A stretch of DNA of 64,000 bases from DYFC01 sp041658585 (lineage in GTDB: Bacteria > Nitrospirota > Thermodesulfovibrionia > Thermodesulfovibrionales > SM23-35), in assembly GCA_041658585.1 (NCBI GenBank), contig JBAZZX010000003.1, forward strand, positions 1 to 64,000, written 5' to 3'. Position numbers and translations under genes: made by a program. The notes beneath the pieces are model-generated. The model was not told the origin of the DNA. It made no database searches and saw nothing but the letters and a program-made list of their open reading frames with translations. Below, in pieces: positions 16,194 through 24,094 of this stretch; position 1 is the first letter of the stretch, and each line of letters starts with the position of its first letter.

Positions 16194-16457
16194 ATTCTAC
16201 CCCTGCCTCAGTATTAGCTCCGCCCTCTTTAACCGCTCTAAATCGATTTGACAAAGCCACAGTAACCGCTCTTAGTGCTTTCCCTACTAAAGATTAAGTT
16301 TTGTCCGCAAAAAAGCTATAGACTTAATCGGACATCAAAGGCATCAGACAATGTCCGAGACTGTTAAGCGGTCTTCAGGTGAAAATATATCACCATGAAT
16401 GACGCACGAAACTATCAGTCAATTGAACATAGCCTGACCTTCTCCTTAAGATCAGCG

Positions 16458-16542
16458 GAGGCAATGCCTATGCCAAGCCTATTGGCTGGCATAGGCATTG
16501 CCTCAGATATCAGGGCGTCCGGTAGTATAGTAACACCGGACG
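16458..16542 (+). promoter_or_regulatory. Tandem hairpins upstream of rep: candidate replication origin
   Basis: The 370-base gap 16194-16563 has no gene but two strong hairpins. The first (16458-16504) has 20-base arms (left arm starting GAGGCAATGCCTATGCCA) with a 4-base loop and one bulge. The second (16516-16542) pairs CGTCCGGT with ACCGGACG. TGTCCG/CGGACA motifs also recur at about 16305-16355. Hairpins directly before a gene II-type initiator are where a rolling-circle nick site or regulatory site would be expected. Confidence 0.55.
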
Positions 16543-16563
16543 AATGTCTTATGGGTAAGAATC

Positions 16564-17967
16564 ATGATTGATACCATGGGATTCAAGGCCATTATCGATT
16601 ATGACACTTATGAAAAGATCAAAGAGAAGACTCGTAATACAAAAAGGGTAGACAAGGACACAGGGGAGCTTGAGTTTGAATATGACAACGGGCAGACAAA
16701 TCATTCAAGTAATTACAAAGTCAGTTACGGAATTTCTGATGAATATTGGGACTATCTCAAGCCTGAGGACTCTTCAAAAAGTCTGACTAATGCGAGAAAA
16801 AACCAGCCGGTTAAGAAGTCAGGCATTCCACATGTTAAACTGGAATTCTCCATACCGAAAATACTGATAGGTCATAACCTTCAATCTGTCGGCATTGCGT
16901 TAATCTATGACGCAATATATGAGGCAAAGAAGGCATTTGAAGAGAAGTATGAATGTGTCCTGCCGGATATGAATGAATGGTACTGCTACAGGATTGATAC
17001 CTGCGCTAATTATATCTTAGCCAGTGAACAAGAGGTAAGAAACTATATTTCCTTTCTGTCTAAACTGGATTACCCAAGGCGAGAGCCGATCAGGTATGGG
17101 GACTCCGGCATTTATTTTCCTTCTCAGCAAAACACCTTTAAGGTGTATGCGAAGGGGCCAGAATTTAAAAAACATGATAAAGAACGGTTTGTTGAAAATA
17201 TTGAGCTGTCTAAAAAACTCTCTGAGCAGTCCAGAAACATCCTGAGGCTTGAAGCAGAACACAAACTCCGAATCAGGTACATTACAAATCAATACAATAG
17301 AAAACCTGAGAAAACGTCTTTTGATAGGGGTGAAGAAATACATCTGAACTATCTGAAACATCAGATTGATCGCCTGAATGAAGAAAAGTCGTCGCCGGAT
17401 TGCCAGCCTGAAAGGACAGCCAAGATAGACAAAGAGGTCGCTCGAATCAAACTGAAACTTGAGACAATAGCTGATAGAATGTTCATGCCGGAAAACGACA
17501 ATGCCCTTGAAGAAATGAAGATCAAAACCTTTGAGGGTTATCCGCAGATCAAGAATCTGATAGACATATTCGATTGCAAATCAGAGATGGAAAGGATAAC
17601 GGCAAAACTGCTGTCTGGAACATCAAGCAAGGTTACACAAAGTCTGGCTGTCGAGAATCTTATCAGAAAAAACTGTACAAAAAAGCAGGCATCAACATTT
17701 ATTGCAGTCTACTATACAATCGTCAATCAGGGCCAGTCATATGCAAGGCAAGCCTATGAGAGAAATATCTATTACAGGGCCTTGGCTTTGTTCAGAAATA
17801 TCGGAGTATCACTGATAACTAATGATCCTGATGAAAAGAGTTCAACTGATTATGGTTTCCCTGCGGATTTCCGGTTGGATATGGATGAATCAAATCCATA
17901 TTATCAAAAGCCCCTGCAATCTATAGAAGAGGTTTTAGCGATTGCAGTAAAGAAGAAGCCTTTCTGA
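16564..17967 (+). CDS. Phage/plasmid replication initiator, gene II/X family
   Basis: The 467-residue protein matches the filamentous-phage gene II/X-type initiator pattern. Visible blocks are HVKLEFSIPKILIGHNLQS (about residues 95-113), WYCYRIDTCANYILASEQEVRNYISFLSKLDYPRR (about 140-174) and GIYFPSQQNTFKVYAKGPEFKKHD (about 182-205). Such proteins nick one strand at the origin and start rolling-circle replication. The long C-terminal part is helical and charged. The gene is followed one base later by the AlpA-like gene and then the integrase, so replication, regulation and integration form one operon. The family call is from memory of the motif pattern. Confidence 0.8.
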   Translation: MIDTMGFKAIIDYDTYEKIKEKTRNTKRVDKDTGELEFEYDNGQTNHSSNYKVSYGISDEYWDYLKPEDSSKSLTNARKNQPVKKSGIPHVKLEFSIPKILIGHNLQSVGIALIYDAIYEAKKAFEEKYECVLPDMNEWYCYRIDTCANYILASEQEVRNYISFLSKLDYPRREPIRYGDSGIYFPSQQNTFKVYAKGPEFKKHDKERFVENIELSKKLSEQSRNILRLEAEHKLRIRYITNQYNRKPEKTSFDRGEEIHLNYLKHQIDRLNEEKSSPDCQPERTAKIDKEVARIKLKLETIADRMFMPENDNALEEMKIKTFEGYPQIKNLIDIFDCKSEMERITAKLLSGTSSKVTQSLAVENLIRKNCTKKQASTFIAVYYTIVNQGQSYARQAYERNIYYRALALFRNIGVSLITNDPDEKSSTDYGFPADFRLDMDESNPYYQKPLQSIEEVLAIAVKKKPF

Positions 17968-17968
17968 T

Positions 17969-18196
17969 ATGAAACTGGTCGGAGTCAAGGAAGTATCGGA
18001 AATTCTCAACGTAAAGCCTTCTACGCTCTATCAATGGGCGGAGTTAGGGCAAATACCGTCTATCAAGCTTAATGGCTCTCTGAGGTTTGATATTGATGAC
18101 ATTATCAATTGGATTAAGTCCTGTAAAAAAGAATCTCTTTCAAGTTATAATCCTTTTACCCAAGCCAGAAGTCCCAGGAAAGGGGGTAGAAAATAA
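17969..18196 (+). CDS. AlpA/excisionase-like helix-turn-helix protein
   Basis: This 75-residue protein reads KLVGVKEVSEILNVKPSTLYQWAELGQIPSIKLNGSLRFDIDDIINWIKS, a MerR-like winged HTH of the HTH_17/AlpA type, with a basic tail (ARSPRKGGRK). Proteins like this act as recombination directionality factors or as repressors of integrative elements. It sits between rep (one base gap) and the integrase (start codon directly after its TAA), which supports a control role for excision. Confidence 0.85.
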   Translation: MKLVGVKEVSEILNVKPSTLYQWAELGQIPSIKLNGSLRFDIDDIINWIKSCKKESLSSYNPFTQARSPRKGGRK

Positions 18197-19204
18197 ATGG
18201 GGCTTTACCATAGAGGTAAATTCTTCTGGTTCAGTATCACATATGAGGGCAAGAGGATTCAGGAATCTCTTAAAACTGATAATAGAAAGCTTGCTGAAAA
18301 ACTCTATGCAAAAGTTCTTACTGATATTATAGAAGGCAGATACTTTGAGACGGCAAAAGCAAAGACTATTCAATTTCAGGACATGACAGATAAATACCTT
18401 AAAGAACATGCTCACTCAAGAGATACACTTACAGTGAAAACTCTAATGATGTTCTTTTCAGGTTACATGATTGCTCAAATCACGACTAAGGCTATCGCTG
18501 AGTATCGGAATATGCGTCTTAAATCGGTTAAGCCTGCTACAGTTTATCAGGAATTGGCTTTACTTAGAAGAATGTTCAATGTTGCTATCAAGGAATGGGA
18601 ATGGTGTAAGGATAATCCGGTAAGCAGATTGTCGTTTTCAGTCGGCAACAGTAACGCAAGAGTCAGGTGGCTCACAATGGAAGAAGAAAAACTTCTATTA
18701 GAGAAAGCTACAAATCCTTTTTGGCTGAGGTCTTTAATTATGGTTGCTTTGCATACCGGTATGCGTAGAGGTGAAATTCTTGATCTAAGATGGCAAAATG
18801 TTGACCTGTTGAAGAGACTCATTAGAATTGTAAAGTCAAAGAACGGGGAAATGCGAAGTATCCCTATGTCTAATACTCTTGTTAATCTCTTCAAGGAAAT
18901 GAACATAAGGGATATATCTGGCAGAGTTTTTCCAATATCAAAAAGCAGCGTAAGACATGCATTTGATAAGGTCGTTGAAAAAGTAAATTTAAAGGATTTT
19001 CGATTTCATGATTTGAGGCATAGTTTTGCAACAAGGCTTGTGCAAAATGGAGTAGATTTGTATAAGGTGAAAGAGTTGCTTGGTCATAAAACTATTACAA
19101 TGACTATGAGATATGCACATCATTACCCTGAAAGTTTGAGATCAAGTGTTGAGGTGCTCGATAACTGCTACAATTCTGCTACATGCGGAGTCATGAGTAA
19201 TTGA
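18197..19204 (+). CDS. Tyrosine recombinase (integrase)
   Basis: The 335-residue enzyme has an N-terminal arm-binding module (FFWFSITYEGKRIQESLKTDNRKLAEKLY, about 9-37), a core-binding SAM-like domain (about 60-150) and a catalytic domain. The catalytic domain shows TGMRRGEI (Arg190), FHDLRHSFATRL, LGHKTITMTMRYAHHY with the histidine and the nucleophile tyrosine. It ends 35 bases before the tRNA-Leu it has used as target. Its last codons overlap two TGCTACA arm sites. All catalytic motifs are intact, so the element may still be mobile. Confidence 0.95.
   Translation: MGLYHRGKFFWFSITYEGKRIQESLKTDNRKLAEKLYAKVLTDIIEGRYFETAKAKTIQFQDMTDKYLKEHAHSRDTLTVKTLMMFFSGYMIAQITTKAIAEYRNMRLKSVKPATVYQELALLRRMFNVAIKEWEWCKDNPVSRLSFSVGNSNARVRWLTMEEEKLLLEKATNPFWLRSLIMVALHTGMRRGEILDLRWQNVDLLKRLIRIVKSKNGEMRSIPMSNTLVNLFKEMNIRDISGRVFPISKSSVRHAFDKVVEKVNLKDFRFHDLRHSFATRLVQNGVDLYKVKELLGHKTITMTMRYAHHYPESLRSSVEVLDNCYNSATCGVMSN
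19166..19183 (+). promoter_or_regulatory. Right arm-type integrase sites (TGCTACA x2)
   Basis: Two TGCTACA copies, at 19166 and 19177, are 11 bases apart inside the 3' end of the integrase gene. They repeat the heptamer and the spacing seen at 10799-10827 near attL. Confidence 0.65.
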
Positions 19205-19221
19205 CCGGAGCACTGGAAATC

Positions 19222-19278
19222 CTTTAAAATCAATAGTTGCCGGTGTGGTGGAATTGGCAGACGCGCCGGACTCAAAAT
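19222..19278 (+). repeat. attR: tRNA-Leu 5' half at the right end of the element
   Basis: This is the second copy of the direct repeat that starts at 10611. It includes about 17 bases upstream of the tRNA (two mismatches to the left copy) and the first 40 tRNA bases (perfect). The element therefore supplies the promoter side and 5' half of the functional tRNA gene. Confidence 0.9.
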
Positions 19279-19325
19279 CCGGTGGGGGCAACTCCGTGTG
19301 GGTTCAACTCCCACCACCGGCACCA
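19239..19325 (+). tRNA. tRNA-Leu(CAA)
   Basis: This 87-base class II tRNA has acceptor arms GCCGGTG and CACCGGC, an encoded CCA, a variable arm (GGTGGGGGCAACTCCG) and GTTCAACTC in the T loop. The anticodon loop is CTCAAAA between CCGGA and TCCGG, giving anticodon CAA, which reads UUG. The gene is intact although it hosts the integrated element. Confidence 0.97.
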
Positions 19326-19402
19326 TTTAAATCGGTAAGTTACGAAGTTTCATGCTTTTCCTCAATTGGTGAATTTGTAGGGAACGATGTGATTAAAATG
19401 AT

Positions 19403-20269
19403 TTATTTTTTGCCGGCCTCGTCAATCCCTTTTCTCAGTTTCTCAACATGAAGCAATACTTCTTCAAAATGACGATCAAAAGTGAGAGAGCCTATGATCA
19501 TATCAGTGACCAATCTGTATCGAGACTGCTCCTCTGTTTCACTGTATAAAATGGTCTTGATGATGTTCAGTGTTTCTGGTTCGGCAATCTTTGCCATATC
19601 CCGGCCAAGCAGTCTGATACCGGCGTGCCTCGTGTCAAATTTCTCTTCCTGCAGCAGATCCTGCTCTTTATCGTAAAGCCTGTCAAAGTTACCGGCTTCT
19701 TCATATTTATGCATAATGAGCAACAGATCCTCAGCATCTTTCTTCCGCTCAGGATATTTCTTTTTCCAGGAAATAATTTTCATGATCGCCAGACCTGGCA
19801 AGGTTGGCAACTTAATGTCGAGTTCAGGATCAGAGCTTAGCCTGACTGTAATTGAGTATTCATAAGCCTCCTTAAACCCGACTAAACTCATGAAAATCTC
19901 ATGCTCCGGCGGCCAACTGATCTGCCTGTTTTCATCAGTAATAGCTCCGAAGGGAACTATATCGATCATGGCGGAATCGAAGCTGAGCCTTTGTTGTTCC
20001 GTTGCAGGATAGAATTTGCCCGTTGCTATTAATGTTCCCTTCAACTGGTTGAACTGCTCCCAACTGGCAACTTCAACTCCGAGGTCTATGTCTCTCGTCA
20101 TCCTTGGCGATTCGATGCCGTAGCAATATTTAAGAATGAAGTCCCTTGCGGAAGCGCCAACCACAAAAAACGGAATGCTCAAAGAATCGGCAATCCTCTT
20201 TACCATAGCAAGGGCTTCTACGGTCTGTTGATCAATCTTCCCTGATAAGTCGAATGATATGTTGTTCAT
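19403..20269 (-). CDS. AbiEii-like nucleotidyltransferase (toxin of a type IV-like pair)
   Basis: The 288-residue protein reads FFVVGASARDFIL...TRDIDLGVEVASWEQF near residues 35-75, the GxSARD/DxD signature of minimal or AbiEii-like nucleotidyltransferases. A partner-type ID acid (SAMIDIVPFG) comes later, and KMISWKKKYPERKKDAEDL-like helices follow. In AbiE-type systems this protein transfers nucleotides to tRNA or other targets and the upstream partner represses transcription. It overlaps the upstream gene by 38 bases. It lies just beyond the tRNA-Leu island, on the opposite strand. Confidence 0.8.
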   Translation of the reverse strand: MNNISFDLSGKIDQQTVEALAMVKRIADSLSIPFFVVGASARDFILKYCYGIESPRMTRDIDLGVEVASWEQFNQLKGTLIATGKFYPATEQQRLSFDSAMIDIVPFGAITDENRQISWPPEHEIFMSLVGFKEAYEYSITVRLSSDPELDIKLPTLPGLAIMKIISWKKKYPERKKDAEDLLLIMHKYEEAGNFDRLYDKEQDLLQEEKFDTRHAGIRLLGRDMAKIAEPETLNIIKTILYSETEEQSRYRLVTDMIIGSLTFDRHFEEVLLHVEKLRKGIDEAGKK

Positions 20270-21293
20270 AGATCATCTTCGCTGTCTCAATATTCCTCTG
20301 ATTCCCGGTTGCCAGGAGGTCTGCATAAATAAGGATCGGATGCACAAGGTCTTCATATTGCCACATTTCAACAGGCTTCCAGAATCTTTCGAGGATTTCA
20401 ACATCTCCTTCAGGATCTTTCCTGAGTCTGTTCTTGAGTAACAGCTGATTGAGTTGCTGGGTCGTTGTATATATCGTGATAACCTCAGGTTTAAGGTAAT
20501 GTGTGAGCCTTTCAGCAGCAACCTCTCCACCCCACTGTGCCGCCATCGGGTCAAGTTTCTTCTGTTGCCACCATCCATATTCGCCTCTATATCGACCGAG
20601 GATTAGCTTTGGTCTCAGTTGTTCCGGATATGCTGTAACCCACCTTTGCAACAGATCTTCTCTCCGGGTCAGTTTATTCCCTCGCTTCCCCATATCAAGA
20701 AGAAAACCAAGGTCCTTTAGTTCTTTCATAATCCAGTCGACAGTACCGAGGGCGACGTCTGTTGCAGCAGCTATCTCCCGGTACGTCTTATTCTCTAAGC
20801 CGGGGTTGCACAGGAAAGCATAAATGATTCTGAGACCTGCAGGCTTGAATGCTCTTTTGAGCGGAGCTTTTCTGACATCCTCCGGCGGTCTGTTACCCTT
20901 CACAAAAATATATATTGGCGGCTGGTTTATAAAGGCGTTGCCGGCTGTGTCAATGAATTCTATACCATCAAGCCTAAGCTGCTCTGCCATCTGTGCATTT
21001 ACATATTTTGCGACCAATAAAAGAGGGTTGTTTAATTTCTCTTTATGCATCAGCAATAAAAGCTTGTGTGGTTTCGTAATGGTTGTTCTTATTTCGGCAT
21101 AATAATCCAGAGCCTTCTCCTGCACTATCATCTTTATTCGCCGGTCCGGCCGAAATTCAAGCACGAAATTAGGCTCCAGCGCTAACGTCTCAATCTCGGT
21201 CTGCACAGGAACGTTTTTTCGAAACGCCTCAATGGCAAGGTGAAAAATTTCTTCTTGTGTATCTCTATTATTTCTATCCATAGCCTTGTTCAC
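20232..21293 (-). CDS. AbiEi-like antitoxin and transcriptional regulator
   Basis: The 353-residue protein has an N-terminal nuclease-fold-like region (about 30-130), then a winged HTH (about 160-220, with IYAFLCNPGLENKTYREIAAATDVALGTVDWIMKELKDLGFL) and a C-terminal domain with the family segment GEVAAERLTHYLKPE. This matches the long AbiEi-family antitoxins that pair with COG4849-type nucleotidyltransferases. The gene is preceded by inverted-repeat operators, consistent with autoregulation. Confidence 0.75.
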   Translation of the reverse strand: MNKAMDRNNRDTQEEIFHLAIEAFRKNVPVQTEIETLALEPNFVLEFRPDRRIKMIVQEKALDYYAEIRTTITKPHKLLLLMHKEKLNNPLLLVAKYVNAQMAEQLRLDGIEFIDTAGNAFINQPPIYIFVKGNRPPEDVRKAPLKRAFKPAGLRIIYAFLCNPGLENKTYREIAAATDVALGTVDWIMKELKDLGFLLDMGKRGNKLTRREDLLQRWVTAYPEQLRPKLILGRYRGEYGWWQQKKLDPMAAQWGGEVAAERLTHYLKPEVITIYTTTQQLNQLLLKNRLRKDPEGDVEILERFWKPVEMWQYEDLVHPILIYADLLATGNQRNIETAKMIYEQHIIRLIRED

Positions 21294-21301
21294 TTATTCA
21301 T

Positions 21302-21496
21302 TATGTTCATTTAATATGAACATAGCAAAATAATGAACAAAAGTCAAGTTCTGGAATAAAAATCTTATATGTGAGAATTATTTTTGAATCCAATAGGTTA
21401 TATTTAAACCTTCTGAGCGAGCCAACCGACCCTAAAGGTTTACATATAAACTTTTTTGGTATGTTCAGTAATATTTGCTGTTCATTAAAAATGAAC
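21302..21496 (-). promoter_or_regulatory. Inverted-repeat operators of the AbiE-like operon
   Basis: Perfect inverted repeats TATGTTCAT-5-ATGAACATA (21302-21324) and GTTCAT-5-ATGAAC (21480-21496) lie upstream of the AbiEi-like gene. Further single GTTCA/TGAAC half-sites occur at about 21287, 21333 and 21509. The same 5-base spacer in both suggests a dimeric regulator, most simply the AbiEi-like protein itself. The rest of 21294-21689 also holds an imperfect inverted repeat (about 21391-21453) but no convincing gene. Confidence 0.65.
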
Positions 21497-21689
21497 TTAT
21501 AGAATAAATGAACATAATCCTCCTCAAATGACTGGCGGTGAGTTCTTTGGTAGATACAGAACGATGGCGCAAGAAATAAATAATCAATTATTTAAATTGG
21601 CAACGTCCACTACGGTTATTTCCTGCTATAAACCGGGTCACAGACCGGTAAAATATGAAGTTGGAAAGATAAGCAGGAAACTGAAGGTC

Positions 21690-22997
21690 TCAGGCCAAGA
21701 GGTTCAGCCGGTAGGTGCTCCATTTTTTACAATTAGAACATCTCCCCGACCACTCGGAGGAGATATATCCGCAGTCTTCACAGACATATGAGAGGCTGAA
21801 GGCGCATTCATGGGACTCCAATGCCCTCTTGAATTCATGCACGGCCTTGTCTATCTGGTTCCGCTTCATATAGAGGTTGCCCATAAGCTGATGCATTGCC
21901 GGATTGGCGGTGCCGGCTATATCAATGGAGGTCATGGTTTCAAAGGCGTCATCGATCATTTCAAGCCTGTAATAAAGTCTTCCCAAAAAAAACTTAATGA
22001 GCTGGTCCTGGGGGTTTCTTGATATTTTGTTTTTATATATTCTTATAAGTCTGAGGGGTTCGCCTACGCTTATCAGCATGTCTTCAAGCCTCAGGAGAAC
22101 GATCATGGATGAGGTCTGTTCATAGACTTTTTCAAGCAGATTAATAGCCTCTTCTGCTTCGCCTTCCTGTAAAAGCACTTCTGCAAGCCCAAGGTTCGCC
22201 GGGATTAAATCCTTTTCTAATCTCAGGACGGTCCTGAAAGCCTTTTTGGCCTTTTCAAGGTCTCCGTTTTCGAGGCTGTACCTGCCATACTCATATTTAT
22301 ATCCGACAAGGTTTTGCCTCTCCCGTATCTTGTCCTTTTCAGCATGTTCATTTTTCAGGATTGTCTTTTGAACAAGGACAAGATCATCCCACTTTTCCTG
22401 TTTTTCGAAGATGTCCCTCTTTTTATATAAAGCGGTAAGGTTTTCATCGTCCAGGTCGAGGATTTCCTCAATATACCTGAGGGCGTCGGCAAGCCTGCCG
22501 GTCTTTTCCATGAGACCTTCAAGGGACAAAAGCACATCGATATTCCTCGGATTCAGGTCTCTTGCCTGCTGATAATACTCCCGGGCCTTTTGAAAATCTT
22601 CCTCCGACGCCGCGATATCTCCGAGTTGCAATAACGCATTAAGATGCTCGGGGTCTTCTTTTAGTATCTCTTTTAGCAGATCTCTTGCCTGGGTCCTGTT
22701 ATGATGCGCAAAGATATAGTTCAATGCCTTTGAGTACAAGTCCTGGATCTTTGCATCCTTTTTCTGCTTTTTCTGATACTGATAGGAATCCACATATCTT
22801 TTTGTGTCTCTTACCATAAAGAATAAAAGCATGGCAAAGGCGCCTGCAGCAATTGAAATCAGGATAAGAGCTATGGCAGGGGTTTCATATGCCTGGCCAA
22901 AAGGTACCTTGACCACTGTAATGTTTTGATTGAAAATGGCAAATAAGCCGAGGATTGCAAGGAATACGATGAATAAAAATACGCTTAGCTTACTCAT
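21690..22997 (-). CDS. LapA-LapB-like fusion: membrane TPR protein with zinc ribbon
   Basis: The 435-residue protein starts with a LapA/DUF1049-type module: TM1 about 4-24, FNQNITVVKVPFG and TM2 about 42-63. It continues with at least six TPRs (about 100-400) and ends with a rubredoxin-like CEDC...CSNC metal-binding ribbon (about 404-425). In E. coli, LapA and LapB/YciM are separate adjacent genes and LapB controls LpxC turnover and LPS assembly. Here they are one polypeptide. It is downstream of rsfS on the same strand, at the end of the proA-nadD-rsfS unit. Confidence 0.85.
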   Translation of the reverse strand: MSKLSVFLFIVFLAILGLFAIFNQNITVVKVPFGQAYETPAIALILISIAAGAFAMLLFFMVRDTKRYVDSYQYQKKQKKDAKIQDLYSKALNYIFAHHNRTQARDLLKEILKEDPEHLNALLQLGDIAASEEDFQKAREYYQQARDLNPRNIDVLLSLEGLMEKTGRLADALRYIEEILDLDDENLTALYKKRDIFEKQEKWDDLVLVQKTILKNEHAEKDKIRERQNLVGYKYEYGRYSLENGDLEKAKKAFRTVLRLEKDLIPANLGLAEVLLQEGEAEEAINLLEKVYEQTSSMIVLLRLEDMLISVGEPLRLIRIYKNKISRNPQDQLIKFFLGRLYYRLEMIDDAFETMTSIDIAGTANPAMHQLMGNLYMKRNQIDKAVHEFKRALESHECAFSLSYVCEDCGYISSEWSGRCSNCKKWSTYRLNLLA

Positions 22998-23008
22998 GGA
23001 TGCAGCTT

Positions 23009-23353
23009 TTACTCCACCGGAATTCTTTTAGCATCGATCCACAGTTTCTCAAGTTCATAGAATGTCCTTGTTTCCTCTTCAAAGATGTGGATAATAACGT
23101 CTCCGTAGTCTACGAGTACCCAGTGGCTGTAAGTCATACCTTCGACCCCCCGGGGACTAATACCCGCCTCTTTCATTTTTGCTACTATCTGCTCCTGGAT
23201 TGCTTTTACCTGTGTGGTGCTTTGTCCCGAACAGATTACAAAATAATCTGCAATGGTAGTCAGGCCTTGTAAATCGAGGATAAGGATGTCTTTTGCTTTT
23301 TTGTCTAATGCCGCCCTTGCTGCCGCAAGGGACTTATCTCTGCTTTCTAAAGT
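23009..23353 (-). CDS. rsfS: Ribosome silencing factor RsfS, start codon unclear
   Basis: The frame ending at TAA 23009 encodes the full RsfS/DUF143 domain: LAAARAALDKKAKDILILDLQ near the start, then TTIADYFVICSGQSTTQVKAI, the GVEGMTYSHWVLVDYGDVIIHIF core and RTFYELEKLW. RsfS binds L14 and blocks subunit joining. No ATG, GTG or TTG occurs between the upstream in-frame stop (TGA about 23369-23371) and the conserved domain. A strong AAGGGAGGG ribosome site at 23358-23366 points to initiation near 23350-23353, where the codons read ACT-TTA-GAA. Confidence 0.8.
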   Translation of the reverse strand, partial: TLESRDKSLAAARAALDKKAKDILILDLQGLTTIADYFVICSGQSTTQVKAIQEQIVAKMKEAGISPRGVEGMTYSHWVLVDYGDVIIHIFEEETRTFYELEKLWIDAKRIPVE

Positions 23354-23430
23354 TTTTCCCTCCCTTCAAATGAAAATGGCATATAGTTAAAAGTGCATAG
23401 TTTAAAGTCAAAAAATCAGTATGCCAAATT

Positions 23431-24090
23431 TCAGCTTTTATATACCTTATTTCTAATTATATAGGATTGGACTTCCGCCGGCAACAAATATTTTATACTT
23501 TTCCCATCTTTTAAAGCATCCCTGATATTGGTTGACGATATCCCAATAGGTGTAATTCCGAGGAGAACCGTCTCCTTGCCGCTTTCTAATGCTGTTGCAT
23601 AGACATCTTGTTTTAAGTCATCAATCCTTTTTAGGGTATGCCGGTTTGTCTTTCTTATATAAGGCGACAGCCTTAAATCCGCAAACCTGGACCCCGGTCT
23701 GGAAATGATGACAAAATTGGCAAGGGCAATCAGCCGCTCGGGATGCCGCCAGTTCGGAATATCGAGGAAGGCGTCTATTCCGAGGATCAGGTAAAACTCC
23801 CTGGAAGGATATGCCTTTTTCAATTCCTCTATTGTCTTTACGGTATAAGACTTTCCTGCACGCTTTGTTTCAATATCGGAAATCTCAAAAAAAGGATTAT
23901 CAAGAATGGCAAGCCTCGCCATCTCGAATCGATGCGCGGCAACTGCAATATCTTTTGTTTTAAGGGGAGGCTTGCCTGACGGGATAAAAAGTATCCTGTC
24001 AAACCCAAGCTTCTCCCGGACTTCTTCCGCGGCCCTCAGATGTCCATTATGTATAGGGTTAAAAGTCCCGCCAAAGACGCCGACCTTCAA
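23431..24090 (-). CDS. nadD: Nicotinate-nucleotide adenylyltransferase
   Basis: The 219-residue nucleotidylyltransferase starts MKVGVFGGTFNPIHNGHLRAAEEV (GGTFNPxHxGH, the ATP-binding motif of the HIGH superfamily). It has LILGIDAFLDIPNWRHPERL mid-protein and GISSTNIRDALKDGKSI near the C terminus. It makes deamido-NAD from nicotinate mononucleotide. It lies 4 bases after proA and upstream of rsfS, a common proA-nadD-rsfS order. Confidence 0.96.
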   Translation of the reverse strand: MKVGVFGGTFNPIHNGHLRAAEEVREKLGFDRILFIPSGKPPLKTKDIAVAAHRFEMARLAILDNPFFEISDIETKRAGKSYTVKTIEELKKAYPSREFYLILGIDAFLDIPNWRHPERLIALANFVIISRPGSRFADLRLSPYIRKTNRHTLKRIDDLKQDVYATALESGKETVLLGITPIGISSTNIRDALKDGKSIKYLLPAEVQSYIIRNKVYKS

Positions 24091-24094
24091 TACA

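Larger units (their letters stand above)
10628..19278 (+). mobile_element. Integrated element in tRNA-Leu with gene II-type Rep
   Basis: About 8.6 kb lie between two direct copies of the tRNA-Leu 5' half. The right end holds a compact module of replication initiator (gene II/X family), AlpA-like regulator and tyrosine integrase pointing at the tRNA. Cargo, left to right, is a membrane protein, a trypsin-TPR protein, a DUF4145 protein, a coiled-coil membrane-anchored protein and an unknown 328-residue protein. No filamentous-phage coat, Zot/pI or adsorption protein is visible, so this is better called an integrative plasmid-like or satellite element than a prophage. Confidence 0.85.

Noticed and set aside
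10628..19278. Complete filamentous prophage
   Set aside because: Only the gene II/X-type Rep is phage-like. No small coat protein with signal and TM, no Zot/pI ATPase and no adsorption protein was found.
21528..21791. Open frame of 87 codons upstream of and overlapping the LapA-LapB-like gene end
   Set aside because: It overlaps the conserved zinc-ribbon coding end of that gene by about 100 bases, has no clear ribosome site or family match, and its tail is the antisense of the ribbon.
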